Below the pieces are notes generated by a model. It made no database searches and had not been told where the DNA came from. It saw nothing but the letters and a program-made list of their open reading frames with translations. Both the position numbers and the translations under genes were made by a program. From Variovorax sp. dw_308 (lineage in GTDB: Bacteria; Pseudomonadota; Gammaproteobacteria; Burkholderiales; Burkholderiaceae_C), in NCBI RefSeq assembly GCF_019207085.1, contig NZ_JAATOM010000004.1, positions 124,001 through 188,000 of the forward strand: a DNA stretch of 64,000 nt. The letters run 5' to 3'. Shown here one piece after another: positions 17,691 through 25,872 of the stretch; positions within the stretch are counted from its first letter, which is position 1; each line of letters starts with the position of its first letter.

Positions 17691-18200
17691 CTATTCGTCG
17701 CCTTCCGTCGTGCCGCCCTGCGCCGCATCGACGCGCTCCATGTTCTCCAGCAAGCGCAGCAGGTAATGCAGCGTGTGCACGATGTCATTGACCGAGAAGC
17801 CGTCCAGCGCCTGCTCGTAGTAGTTGTGGATCTTCGGCAGCGCCTGCGCCAGCCAGACGTCCCGGCCGGACGGCGTCATCGTGATGAGGCGCGAGCGTCG
17901 GTCGCGCCCGTCAGGTGCCATGCCCAGGTGGCCGTCGCGCTCCATGCGGCCCAGCAGGCCCGACAGGTTCTGCCGACTCACCTTCAGGTAGCGGGCCAGG
18001 TCGCCCACGCTCATGCCGCCTTCCGCCTCCTCGCGCGACAGCGCGCCCAGCACCGCCCACTGCTGCGTGGTCAGCCCTTCGGCCTCCACGGCCTTGGTGC
18101 CCGTTTTATGCAACATATTTGCGCTTTGGTAGAGGCGGAAGAAGACGCGATTGGCCAGGTCCATGCGAGTCGAGTCGTCTTTTTGATTAGGGATTACCAT
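17691..18200 (-). CDS. badR: MarR-family regulator, likely BadR-type repressor of the adjacent catabolic genes
   Basis: The 169-residue protein has the MarR winged helix: LTTQQWAVLGAL, the recognition helix VSRQNLSGLLGRMERDG, and the wing with DGRDRRSRLITMTPSG. It is divergent from badH across a 136-bp gap. In Rhodopseudomonas palustris a MarR protein, BadR, is encoded beside badHI and controls them in response to a ring-CoA intermediate. The same arrangement and the pathway enzymes here make that role likely. The ATG at 18200 lacks a strong ribosome site. Confidence 0.78.
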   Translation of the reverse strand: MVIPNQKDDSTRMDLANRVFFRLYQSANMLHKTGTKAVEAEGLTTQQWAVLGALSREEAEGGMSVGDLARYLKVSRQNLSGLLGRMERDGHLGMAPDGRDRRSRLITMTPSGRDVWLAQALPKIHNYYEQALDGFSVNDIVHTLHYLLRLLENMERVDAAQGGTTEGDE

Positions 18201-18251
18201 GGTGACTCTGCTTGTGAAAGAAGTTGATGAGCTAGAGGCAAGGCGCCTATG

Positions 18252-18273
18252 ATACGACAACATATTGACGTAT
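18252..18273. promoter_or_regulatory. Candidate operator in the badR-badH divergent promoter region
   Basis: ATACG (18252-18256) and CGTAT (18269-18273) form an inverted repeat spaced by 12 nt, inside an AT-rich patch that contrasts with the GC-rich surroundings. It lies between the divergent regulator and badH starts, where a MarR dimer would act on both promoters. An 8-bp palindrome AGGCGCCT is at 18241-18248. No binding data are implied. Confidence 0.4.
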
Positions 18274-18336
18274 ATCCGGGAATCGTCGACTCGAATGGCG
18301 CGACGATACCAAGCTTCAACCTCAAGGAGAGACATC

Positions 18337-19104
18337 ATGGAAAGATTCAAGGGCAAGACGGTGGCGCTCACCGGCGGCGGTGGCGGCATCGGCGGCGCGA
18401 CCTGCCGCCGATTCGCGGCGGAGGGCGCCGTCGTGGCGGTGCTCGACATGAACCTCGAAGCGGCGCAGCGCGTCGCCGAGGGCATCCGTGCCAATGGCGG
18501 CAAGGCCGAGGCATTCAGGTGCGACATCACCGACCGCGCTAGCGTCGACGCGGCCATCGCGGCCGTCGAATCGACGCTGGGCCCCATCGACGTGCTGGTC
18601 AACAACGCCGGCTGGGATGTGTTCAAGCCTTTCACCAAGACCGAGCCCGCGCAGTGGGACAAGCTCATCGCCATCAACCTCACCGGCGCGCTGCATATGC
18701 ACCATGCGGTGCTGCCGGGCATGGCCTCGCGCAAGGCCGGGCGCATCGTGAACATCGCATCGGACGCGGGGCGGGTCGGCTCCTCGGGCGAGGCGGTGTA
18801 TGCCGCATGCAAGGGCGGGCTCATCTCGTTCTCCAAGACCATCGCGCGCGAGCATGCGCGGCACGGCATCACGGTGAACGTGGTGTGCCCCGGCCCGACC
18901 GACACCGCGCTGTTCGCCGATTACAAGGAAGGCGCTGGCAACCCCGAGAAGCTGATGGAAGCTTTCACCCGCGCCATACCGCTCGGCCGCATCGGCCAGC
19001 CCGACGACTTGCCGGGTGCGATCCTCTTCTTTGCCAGCGACGACGCCGGCTTCATCACCGGCCAGGTGTTGAGCGTCTCCGGCGGCTTGACCATGAACGG
19101 CTGA
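18337..19104 (+). CDS. badH: 2-hydroxycyclohexanecarboxyl-CoA dehydrogenase
   Basis: The 255-residue short-chain dehydrogenase has the NAD loop TGGGGGIG (12-19), NNAG (89-92), and the catalytic Ser142, Tyr155 and Lys159. Its sequence is very close to what I recall of R. palustris BadH, including NNAGWDVFKPFTKTEP and NVVCPGPTDTALF. The enzyme oxidises 2-hydroxycyclohexane-1-carboxyl-CoA to the 2-keto form. AAGGAGAGACATC precedes the ATG. It heads a four-gene run badH-badI-aliB-aliA with gaps of 10 to 30 nt, so one operon is likely. Confidence 0.88.
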   Translation: MERFKGKTVALTGGGGGIGGATCRRFAAEGAVVAVLDMNLEAAQRVAEGIRANGGKAEAFRCDITDRASVDAAIAAVESTLGPIDVLVNNAGWDVFKPFTKTEPAQWDKLIAINLTGALHMHHAVLPGMASRKAGRIVNIASDAGRVGSSGEAVYAACKGGLISFSKTIAREHARHGITVNVVCPGPTDTALFADYKEGAGNPEKLMEAFTRAIPLGRIGQPDDLPGAILFFASDDAGFITGQVLSVSGGLTMNG

Positions 19105-19132
19105 ACAACCCACACACCCCAGGAGACTCATC

Positions 19133-19915
19133 ATGGAATACGAAGACATCCTCTACGAAGTGCGCAACGGCGTCGCATGGATCACCATCAACCGCCCCGA
19201 GAAGATGAACGCCTTCCGTGGCACCACCTGCGACGAACTCATCAAGGCCCTGAACCGTGCCGGCTATGACCGCGCCATCGGCGCCATCGTGCTGGCCGGC
19301 GCAGGAGACCGCGCCTTCTGCACCGGCGGCGACCAGTCCGCGCATGACGGCAACTACGACGGCCGCGGCACCATCGGTCTGCCGATGGAGGAGTTGCACG
19401 ACGCGATCCGCAACGTGCCCAAGCCGGTGATCGCGCGCGTGCAGGGCTTTGCCATCGGCGGCGGCAACGTGCTGTGCACCATCTGCGACCTGACGATCTG
19501 CTCCGAGAAGGCGATCTTCGGCCAGGTCGGCCCGAAGATGGGCTCGGTCGATCCGGGCTATGGCACCGCCTTCCTGGCGCGAGTGGTTGGCGAGAAGAAG
19601 GCGCGCGAGATCTGGTACCTCAACAAGCGCTACTCGGGCCAGGAGGCCGTGGCCATGGGCCTGGCCAACATCTGCGTGGCGCCCGAGAAGCTCGACGAGA
19701 CCGTGCAGGAGTGGGCTGAGACCATCTGCGAACGCAGCCCGACCGCCATTGCCATCGCCAAGCGCAGCTTCAACATGGACACCGCGCATCAGGCAGGCAT
19801 CGCCGGCATGGGCATGTACGCGCTCAAGCTCTACTACGACACCGAGGAATCGCGCGAGGGCGTGAAGGCCTTGCAGGAAAAGCGCAAGCCCGACTTCCGC
19901 AAGTACGCGAAGTGA
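19133..19915 (+). CDS. badI: 2-ketocyclohexanecarboxyl-CoA hydrolase (ring opening)
   Basis: The 260-residue crotonase-fold enzyme shows the oxyanion segments GDRAFCTGGDQSAHDG and FAIGGGNVLCTICDLTI and the BadI-specific stretch MGSVDPGYGTAFLARVVGEK. BadI cleaves 2-ketocyclohexane-1-carboxyl-CoA with water to give pimeloyl-CoA, so it opens the alicyclic ring. It follows badH by 28 nt and precedes aliB by 10 nt. The related MenB reaction is ruled out by the badH/aliA/aliB context and by absence of other menaquinone genes. Confidence 0.88.
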   Translation: MEYEDILYEVRNGVAWITINRPEKMNAFRGTTCDELIKALNRAGYDRAIGAIVLAGAGDRAFCTGGDQSAHDGNYDGRGTIGLPMEELHDAIRNVPKPVIARVQGFAIGGGNVLCTICDLTICSEKAIFGQVGPKMGSVDPGYGTAFLARVVGEKKAREIWYLNKRYSGQEAVAMGLANICVAPEKLDETVQEWAETICERSPTAIAIAKRSFNMDTAHQAGIAGMGMYALKLYYDTEESREGVKALQEKRKPDFRKYAK

Positions 19916-19925
19916 GCCCGCCGCG

Positions 19926-21077
19926 ATGAACCCCTATCTCGACGACGAACTCGAAGCATTGGCCGGCCACGCCCGGCGCTTCGCCACCGAACGCATCGCG
20001 CCCGGCTTCCTGGAGCGCGACAAGAACCGAACGCTCGAGCGCGGCCTGATGCGCGAGATGGGCGAGATGGGTTTCATCGCGCCCGAACTCGCCGAAGCGC
20101 ATGGCGGGCAGGGCATGGGCTGCCTCGCTGCCGGCGTGATCCATGAGGAGATCGCCCGGGCCGACCTGAGCATGTCGTACATCAACCTGCTGGCATCGCT
20201 GAACGGACAGATCCTGTCGGAGCACGGCCGGCCCGAAGTGGTCGGTCCGTGGCTGTCGAAGCTGACGCGCGGCGAGGCCCTGTTCGCCATCGCGCTCACC
20301 GAGCCGCGCGGCGGCTCCGACGCGGCCAACCTGCGCCTGCGCGTGGAGCGCGTCGGCGACGAGTACGTCATCAACGGCGAGAAGACCTCGATCTCCGCCG
20401 CCGACCAGGCCGATGCCATCGTCGTGTTCGGCCGCACCGGCGCGGTGAGCGACGGCGCGCACGGCGTCACTGCCTTGCTGGTGCCGGCCGATGTGCCGGG
20501 CCTCACGCGCAACCGTTTCGACTGCCACGGCCAGCGCGCCATCGGCCGCGGCTCGCTGTTCTTCGAGAACGTGCGCGTGCCGGTCGATCATCGCCTCGGC
20601 GAGGAGAACAAGGGCTTCGTGCAGGTGATGCAGGGCTTCGACTTCTCGCGCGCGCTGATCGGCTTGCAGGTGCTGGCCGTCGCCCGCGTGGCGCTCGAGG
20701 AAACGTGGGACTACGTCGCGCAGCGCGAGGCCTTCGGCAAGCCGCTGTCCGCCTTCCAGGGCGTGTCGCATCCGCTGGCCGACTTCGACACGCAGGTCGA
20801 GGCCGCGCGCCTGCTGTGCCTGCAAACCCTGTGGCTGAAGGACCGCGGCGCGCCGCACAGCGCCGAAGCCGCGATGTGCAAATGGTGGGCGCCCAAGCTG
20901 GCGTACGACTGCATCCACCAGTGCCTGCTGATGTTCGGCCACGGCGGCTACGACCGCGGCGCGATGGAGCAGCGCCTGCGCGACGTGCTGGGCTTCCAGA
21001 TCGGCGACGGAACAGCGCAGATCATGAAGACGGTCATCGCGCGCGCACGCGCCGGCCGCTCCGCGGTTCCGGCCTGA
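19926..21077 (+). CDS. aliB: Cyclohexanecarboxyl-CoA dehydrogenase (acyl-CoA dehydrogenase family)
   Basis: The 383-residue flavoenzyme shows FAIALTEPRGGSDAANL for FAD/substrate binding, EAFGKPLSAFQGVSHPLAD, and the C-terminal FGHGGYDRGAMEQRLRDV region. In the usual numbering the catalytic-base region around the helix MQGFDFSRALIGLQ matches AliB-type enzymes. It should oxidise cyclohexanecarboxyl-CoA to cyclohex-1-ene-1-carboxyl-CoA with an electron-transfer flavoprotein as acceptor. It lies between badI and aliA, as expected for the cyclohexanecarboxylate pathway. A general acyl-CoA dehydrogenase is the alternative if the context is ignored. Confidence 0.8.
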   Translation: MNPYLDDELEALAGHARRFATERIAPGFLERDKNRTLERGLMREMGEMGFIAPELAEAHGGQGMGCLAAGVIHEEIARADLSMSYINLLASLNGQILSEHGRPEVVGPWLSKLTRGEALFAIALTEPRGGSDAANLRLRVERVGDEYVINGEKTSISAADQADAIVVFGRTGAVSDGAHGVTALLVPADVPGLTRNRFDCHGQRAIGRGSLFFENVRVPVDHRLGEENKGFVQVMQGFDFSRALIGLQVLAVARVALEETWDYVAQREAFGKPLSAFQGVSHPLADFDTQVEAARLLCLQTLWLKDRGAPHSAEAAMCKWWAPKLAYDCIHQCLLMFGHGGYDRGAMEQRLRDVLGFQIGDGTAQIMKTVIARARAGRSAVPA

Positions 21078-21107
21078 CCCTTCCACAAAAGACCAGAAGA
21101 GACACAC

Positions 21108-22766
21108 ATGCAATTCGACGCCGTACTCATTCCGTCCCGTCGCGCCGCCATGGTCGCGCAGGGCTTGTGGCACGACCGCACCATCAACGACGACTTCGAT
21201 GCCTGCCTCGCTGCTTGCCCGGACAAGACCGGCATCGTGGCGGTTCAGGTCGAGAGCGGCACCGTCACGCGCATGACCTACCGCGAGATGGCGCGCATGG
21301 CCGACCGCATCGCCGTCGGCCTCACGCGTCTGGGCGTCGAACGCAATGACGTGGTCTCCTGCCAGTTGCCGAACTGGTGGCAATTCACGCTGACCTATCT
21401 CGCGTGCTCGCGCATCGGCGCCGTGCTGAATCCGATGATGCACATCTTCCGCGAGCGCGAGCTGTCGTTCATGCTCAAGCATGGCGAGTCGAAGGTGATG
21501 ATCGTGCCGAAGACCTTCCGCGGCTTCGACCACGAGCAGATGCTGGTCGACTTGCGGCCCAGTCTGCCGGCCATGCAGCACCTCGTCGTGATCGGCGCGA
21601 CGCAGGATGGCCAGCCGGCGCCGCACAGCTTCGAGGCATTGCTGGGCGGCCCGCACTGGGAAGACGAACCCGACGCGCAGGACATCCTCACGCGCCACCG
21701 CCCCGGCCCGGACGATGTCACGCAACTCATCTACACCTCCGGCACCACAGGGGAGCCCAAGGGCGTGATGCACTCGGCCAACACGGTCATGGCCAACATC
21801 ATTCCGTATGCGCAGCGCATGGGCCTGACGCAGGACGACGTGGTGCTGATGGCCTCGCCGATGGCGCACCAGACCGGCTTCATGTACGGACTGATGATGC
21901 CCATCATGCTCAAGGCCACGGCCGTGTTGCAGGACATCTGGGAACCGGCACGCGCGATCGGCCTGATTCGCGAAGAGCGCGTCACGTTCACGATGGCGTC
22001 GTCGCCGTTCCTCGCGGACCTGACGCGCGGCGTGTCCGAAAGCGGCCTGGCCGTGCCGACGTTGCGCACCTTCCTCTGCGCCGGCGCGCCGATCCCCGGC
22101 CCGCTGGTCGAGCAGGCGCGCAGCGTGCTCAAGACCAAGATCGTGTCGGCCTGGGGCATGACCGAGAACGGCGCCGTTACCACCATCGAACTCGACGACG
22201 ATGACGAGCGCGCCTTCGCCACCGACGGCAAGCCGCTGGCCGGCGTGGAGATCAAGGTGGTCGACATCGACGGCGCAAGCCTGCCGCCGGGCGAGTCGGG
22301 CAAGCTGCTGCTGCGCGCCTGCTCCAATTTCGGCGGCTACCTCAAGCGACCGCATCTCAACGGGACCGATGCCGATGGCTGGTTCGACACCGGCGATCTC
22401 GCGCGCATCGACGCGCGCGGCTACCTGCGCATCACGGGGCGCAGCAAGGACGTGATCATTCGCGGCGGCGAGAACATCCCGGTGGTGGAAATCGAGTCGC
22501 TGCTGTACCGCCACCCCGCGGTGCAGATGGCGGCCATCGTCGCCTACCCGGACGAGCGCCTCGGCGAACGGGCCTGCGCGGTGGTCGTGCCACGCCCCGG
22601 CCACGAGATCGACCTGCCGTCGATCGTCGACTTCCTCAAGGCCCAGAAGATCGCGTTGCAATACATCCCGGAGAGGCTCGTGGTGCGCGACACGATGCCG
22701 TCCACGCCATCGGGAAAGATCCAGAAGTACAAGCTGCGCGAGCTGCTGCGCGCGGAGACGGCGTAG
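21108..22766 (+). CDS. aliA: Cyclohexanecarboxylate-CoA ligase
   Basis: The 552-residue AMP-forming ligase has YTSGTTGEPKGVMHS, SAWGMTENGA, FDTGDLARID, ITGRSKDVIIRGGENIPV and the catalytic Lys in PSGKIQKYKL. The N-terminal half (MMHIFRERELSFMLKHGESK) resembles AliA-type ligases. It should activate cyclohexanecarboxylate to its CoA thioester, the first step of the pathway. It ends the badH-badI-aliB-aliA run, 30 nt after aliB. Cyclohexenecarboxylate or another alicyclic acid is also possible as substrate. Confidence 0.8.
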   Translation: MQFDAVLIPSRRAAMVAQGLWHDRTINDDFDACLAACPDKTGIVAVQVESGTVTRMTYREMARMADRIAVGLTRLGVERNDVVSCQLPNWWQFTLTYLACSRIGAVLNPMMHIFRERELSFMLKHGESKVMIVPKTFRGFDHEQMLVDLRPSLPAMQHLVVIGATQDGQPAPHSFEALLGGPHWEDEPDAQDILTRHRPGPDDVTQLIYTSGTTGEPKGVMHSANTVMANIIPYAQRMGLTQDDVVLMASPMAHQTGFMYGLMMPIMLKATAVLQDIWEPARAIGLIREERVTFTMASSPFLADLTRGVSESGLAVPTLRTFLCAGAPIPGPLVEQARSVLKTKIVSAWGMTENGAVTTIELDDDDERAFATDGKPLAGVEIKVVDIDGASLPPGESGKLLLRACSNFGGYLKRPHLNGTDADGWFDTGDLARIDARGYLRITGRSKDVIIRGGENIPVVEIESLLYRHPAVQMAAIVAYPDERLGERACAVVVPRPGHEIDLPSIVDFLKAQKIALQYIPERLVVRDTMPSTPSGKIQKYKLRELLRAETA

Positions 22767-22934
22767 AGGCTCGAGCCGCCATGCAGCCCTCGTCGCCGGG
22801 CCAGCGGCGATGGACACGGCCGAGCTTCGAAGGCTGCTCGACGACGAGGGCAAGCGCCTGTCGAAGCTGACCCGCGAGGCGAAGATCGCGCTGGCCTGGC
22901 ACGCCGGCCGGCCCGATGGGCTATCTTCGGTGCC

Positions 22935-23912
22935 ATGCTTCAACTCCCCACCTATGACGACGTCTTCGCGGCCGCCAAGCGGCTCGATGGCCATGCCCAC
23001 CGCACGCCCGTGCTCCGCTCGGCCACGGCCGACGAGCGATGGGGCGCGCAGTTCTTCTTCAAGTGCGAGAACTTCCAGCGCATGGGCGCGTTCAAGTTCC
23101 GCGGTGCGTTCAATGCGCTGTCGCAGTTCGACGCGGCGCAGCGCAAGGCCGGCGCTATCGCCTTTTCCTCGGGCAACCATGCGCAGGCCATGGCACTGGC
23201 GGCGCGCATCCTCGGCATGCCGGTGGTCATCGTCATGCCGCACGATGCGCCGGCGGCCAAGCTCGCGGCCACGCGCGGCTACGGCGCCGAGGTGGTGCAG
23301 TACGACCGCTTTGCCGAAGACCGGGAGGCGCTGACAAAGCGCATCGCCGCGGACAGAGGAATGACGCTGATCCCGCCCTACGACCATCCCGACGTCATCG
23401 CGGGGCAGGGCACCGCGGCGATGGAACTGATCTTCGAGACCGGCCGGCCGCTCGATGCGCTCTATGTCTGCCTCGGCGGCGGCGGCCTGACCAGTGGTTG
23501 CGCACTGGCCGCGCGCACGCTGATCCCGCAATGCAAGATCTACGGCGTCGAGCCCGAGGCCGGCAACGACGGCCAGCAGTCATTCCGCAAGGGCGAGATC
23601 GTGCACATCGACACGCCGAAGACCATCGCCGACGGTGCGCAGACGCAGCATCTCGGCCAGTACACCTTCGGCATCATCAAGCGTGATGTGACCGACATCC
23701 TCACCGTCACCGATGCCCAGCTCATCGAAGCCATGCGCTTCTTTGCCGAGCGCATGAAGATGGTCGTCGAGCCGACCGGTTGCCTCGCATTTGCGGCGGC
23801 GTGCGCGGCCGGGGACGCGATCCGCGGCAAGCGCGTCGGCATCATCGTGAGCGGCGGCAACGTCGACATGGCGCGCTATGCCGAACTGCTGTCGGGAGCG
23901 AGCGCAGCATGA
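22935..23912 (+). CDS. PLP-dependent threonine/hydroxyaspartate ammonia-lyase family protein
   Basis: The 325-residue fold-type II enzyme has the PLP lysine in GAFKFRGAFNAL (Lys54), the substrate loop SSGNHAQAMA, and the phosphate-binding loop GGGGLTSGCALA. It lacks the C-terminal ACT-like regulatory domain of biosynthetic threonine deaminase, so it is of the catabolic threonine dehydratase, serine racemase or threo-3-hydroxyaspartate ammonia-lyase group. Its stop overlaps the next start as ATGA. A 168-nt gap separates it from aliA, so it need not belong to that operon. Confidence 0.82.
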   Translation: MLQLPTYDDVFAAAKRLDGHAHRTPVLRSATADERWGAQFFFKCENFQRMGAFKFRGAFNALSQFDAAQRKAGAIAFSSGNHAQAMALAARILGMPVVIVMPHDAPAAKLAATRGYGAEVVQYDRFAEDREALTKRIAADRGMTLIPPYDHPDVIAGQGTAAMELIFETGRPLDALYVCLGGGGLTSGCALAARTLIPQCKIYGVEPEAGNDGQQSFRKGEIVHIDTPKTIADGAQTQHLGQYTFGIIKRDVTDILTVTDAQLIEAMRFFAERMKMVVEPTGCLAFAAACAAGDAIRGKRVGIIVSGGNVDMARYAELLSGASAA

Positions 23913-24535
23913 CGATGAATGCCGACATGCACTTCTACGAGCCGCGCCTCGGAACGGGCCTGCCGCACGATCCATTCAACGCGATCGTCGGGCCGCGTCC
24001 CATCGGCTGGATCTCGTCGCGCGGCGCGAACGGCGGCGTGAACCTTGCGCCCTACAGCTTCTTCAACGGCTTCAACTACACGCCGCCGATCGTCGGTTTC
24101 GCCAGCATCGGCTACAAGGACACGGTGCGCAACATCCAGCAGACGCGCGAGTTCGTCTGGAACCTGGCCACGCGGCCGCTCGCCGAGCAGATGAATGCGA
24201 GTTGCGCGATGGTGCCGCCGGAGGTCAACGAGTTCGAGTTGGCGGGCCTCACGCAGGTGCCGTCGCGGCTGGTCTCGCCGCCGCGCGTGGGCGAGAGCCC
24301 GGTCGCGTTCGAATGCAGGCTCACGCAATCTTTCCAGTTGCAGTCCGCCGATGGCGGTGCGATCGAAACCTGGATGACGCTGGGGGAGGTTGTCGCGGTG
24401 CACATCGACCGCTCGCTGATCAAGGACGGTGTGTACGACACCGCCGCTGCGCGCCCGATCCTGCGGGGCGGCGGGCCGGCCGACTATTTCGAGATTTCGC
24501 CCGATTTGCGTTTCAGGATGCGGCGCCCGACCTGA
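23909..24535 (+). CDS. Flavin reductase-like (FMN-binding split-barrel) protein
   Basis: The 208-residue protein matches the flavin reductase-like domain: GPRPIGWISSRGANGGVNLAPYSFFN, then GFASIGYKDTVRNI and NASCAMVPPEVNEFELAGL. Members bind FMN and often act as the reductase partner of a monooxygenase or as esterases' companions. No monooxygenase gene is near. It is translationally coupled to the ammonia-lyase (ATGA overlap). The exact reaction is unknown. Confidence 0.78.
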   Translation: MTMNADMHFYEPRLGTGLPHDPFNAIVGPRPIGWISSRGANGGVNLAPYSFFNGFNYTPPIVGFASIGYKDTVRNIQQTREFVWNLATRPLAEQMNASCAMVPPEVNEFELAGLTQVPSRLVSPPRVGESPVAFECRLTQSFQLQSADGGAIETWMTLGEVVAVHIDRSLIKDGVYDTAAARPILRGGGPADYFEISPDLRFRMRRPT

Positions 24536-24568
24536 AGGCTATGCTGAACAATTCCTCCAGAACCCGGC

Positions 24569-24991
24569 TCAATGCGTCTGCGGTTGAGGGATCGGTCGCA
24601 CCGCGGCGCCCGGTTCGTCGCCCGTTGCCGGCATGCGCATGAATTCGGCCAGGTGCAGGTCGTCCGGCACGGTGTCGACGATCTGTTCCATGTAGGCCGG
24701 GTAGTTGGCGGTGCGCAGCAGCAATTCGATGCCGGCACGGCCCAATTTCTGGCGGACCATTTCGCACCGGGCACGCAGCATCTGGATCACGCGCTGCTCG
24801 GCCTCCAGCAAGGCCGTGCGGGCCTCGAACCAGGGCTTGAATTCTTCGGCCGTCGGCCATGACTGCGGCGGCTGCAGCGCCCAGAAGTCCTTGCTTCGGC
24901 GCGGCAGCGCTTCATAGGCGGCCTTGTCTGCGAGATACGCGGCTTCAAGGGCGTCGGTGACTTGGCGATATTCCTCACGCAAGCTGGGCAT
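24569..24991 (-). CDS. Hypothetical 140-aa protein
   Basis: The product is soluble, with long predicted helices rich in Glu, Arg and aromatic residues (FWALQPPQSWPTAEEFKPWFEA, split by Pro-Pro) and a Pro-rich end. No catalytic motif or family was recognised. The ATG at 24991 is chosen because AGGAAA lies 12 nt upstream; a TTG at 25036 would add 15 residues. It is convergent with the flavin-reductase gene. Upstream lies an unusually AT-rich gap with an inverted repeat. Confidence 0.55.
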   Translation of the reverse strand: MPSLREEYRQVTDALEAAYLADKAAYEALPRRSKDFWALQPPQSWPTAEEFKPWFEARTALLEAEQRVIQMLRARCEMVRQKLGRAGIELLLRTANYPAYMEQIVDTVPDDLHLAEFMRMPATGDEPGAAVRPIPQPQTH

Positions 24992-25048
24992 AACGGGTGT
25001 TTTCCTGCTGTTGGGCCTCCAGTATGAGTGTGACAAAGCGTTTCAACG

Positions 25049-25098
25049 CGTCATTTCGATGAATTGTCTGAAATATTTCTTGACATTTTGAAATGACG
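25049..25098. repeat. 9-bp inverted repeat in an AT-rich intergenic patch
   Basis: CGTCATTTC (25049-25057) and GAAATGACG (25090-25098) are perfect inverted copies 32 nt apart. The stretch 25040-25130 is visibly AT-rich. A perfect TTGACA lies at 25080-25085 on the plus strand, but no well-spaced -10 box or plus-strand gene follows. The 208-nt gap 24992-25199 holds no gene that I can support. The repeat may be an operator for the divergently oriented or downstream unknown gene, or an insertion scar. Confidence 0.4.
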
Positions 25099-25199
25099 TA
25101 AACCCTAAGAATTACTTTTCATTGAATGGTACGCCGACGTGTACTTTCATCGGACCCGAAACCGCCCCCGCCGGGGTGCGATATCGGCCGGAAATACGG

Positions 25200-25847
25200 T
25201 CAGGAAGCGATGCCGTCCGCGCGCAGGTGCAGCACCCGATCGGCGCGCGCCGCAGCCGCCTCCGAATGCGTGACCAGCACCAGCGACGCGCCATGCTCCC
25301 GCGTTTGCTGCACCAGCACATCCATGACGCGGCCTGCGGTGGTGGGATCGAGATTGCCGGTCGGTTCGTCCGCCAGCAGAAGGCTGGGGCGATGCACCAG
25401 CGCCCGGGCAATCGCGACGCGCTGCAACTGCCCACCGGAAAGCTGCTGGGGCAGGCGTTCGCCCAAGCCTTCCAGTCCCACGATCGACAACATCTGTTGC
25501 ACGCGCGCTGCATCGATGTCGCCCAGCAGCATCAGCGGCAGGGCGACGTTCTGCGCCACGTCCAGATGGGGCAGGACGTGGAAGGCCTGGAACACGAAAC
25601 CCACTTGCCGCCGGCGCCACAGCGCGCGCGCCTCGTCGTCGAGCGTGGCCAGCGCGACCCCGTCGTGCCGGATGCTGCCGGCATCCCAGCTGTCCAGGCC
25701 GGCCATGCAGTTGAGCAGCGTGGACTTGCCCACGCCCGATTCGCCGACGATGGCAACGAACTCCCCGGCCGCGACTTCGAGCGATACATGCTCGAACACG
25801 GCCGCATCGCCGTAGTGCTTGGCCAGATCCTGGACTTGGAGCGTCAT
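25200..25847 (-). CDS. ABC transporter ATP-binding protein, LolD/MacB-like
   Basis: The 215-residue ATPase shows Walker [10 protein letters not shown] (35-43), Q-loop [14 protein letters not shown], signature [15 protein letters not shown], Walker [14 protein letters not shown], and the H-loop LVTHSE. It is of the MacB/LolD/FtsE branch, whose partners are FtsX-type permeases. No permease lies beside it; the orphan double-FtsX permease at 13058-15619 is the best candidate. It follows miaA by 25 nt on the same strand, so is probably co-transcribed with it. Confidence 0.88.
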   Translation of the reverse strand: MTLQVQDLAKHYGDAAVFEHVSLEVAAGEFVAIVGESGVGKSTLLNCMAGLDSWDAGSIRHDGVALATLDDEARALWRRRQVGFVFQAFHVLPHLDVAQNVALPLMLLGDIDAARVQQMLSIVGLEGLGERLPQQLSGGQLQRVAIARALVHRPSLLLADEPTGNLDPTTAGRVMDVLVQQTREHGASLVLVTHSEAAAARADRVLHLRADGIAS

Positions 25848-25872
25848 GTGGTCCGTGCAAGCGGCGCTGCGC

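Noticed and set aside
19133..19915. Reading the badI gene as menB (naphthoate synthase)
   Set aside because: The families are related, but the neighbours are badH, aliB and aliA and no other menaquinone gene is near.
22810..22934. Short plus-strand frame starting MDTAELRRLLDDEGKRL before the ammonia-lyase
   Set aside because: It looks protein-like for about 40 codons but lacks a ribosome site and then runs out of frame through the ammonia-lyase gene. It could be a remnant, but nothing else supports it.
19824..23531. Very long open frame on the minus strand across the badI-aliB-aliA region
   Set aside because: It lies antisense to genes with clear family motifs. Its translation is His/Arg/Ala-rich with no domain, as expected for a shadow frame in GC-rich DNA.
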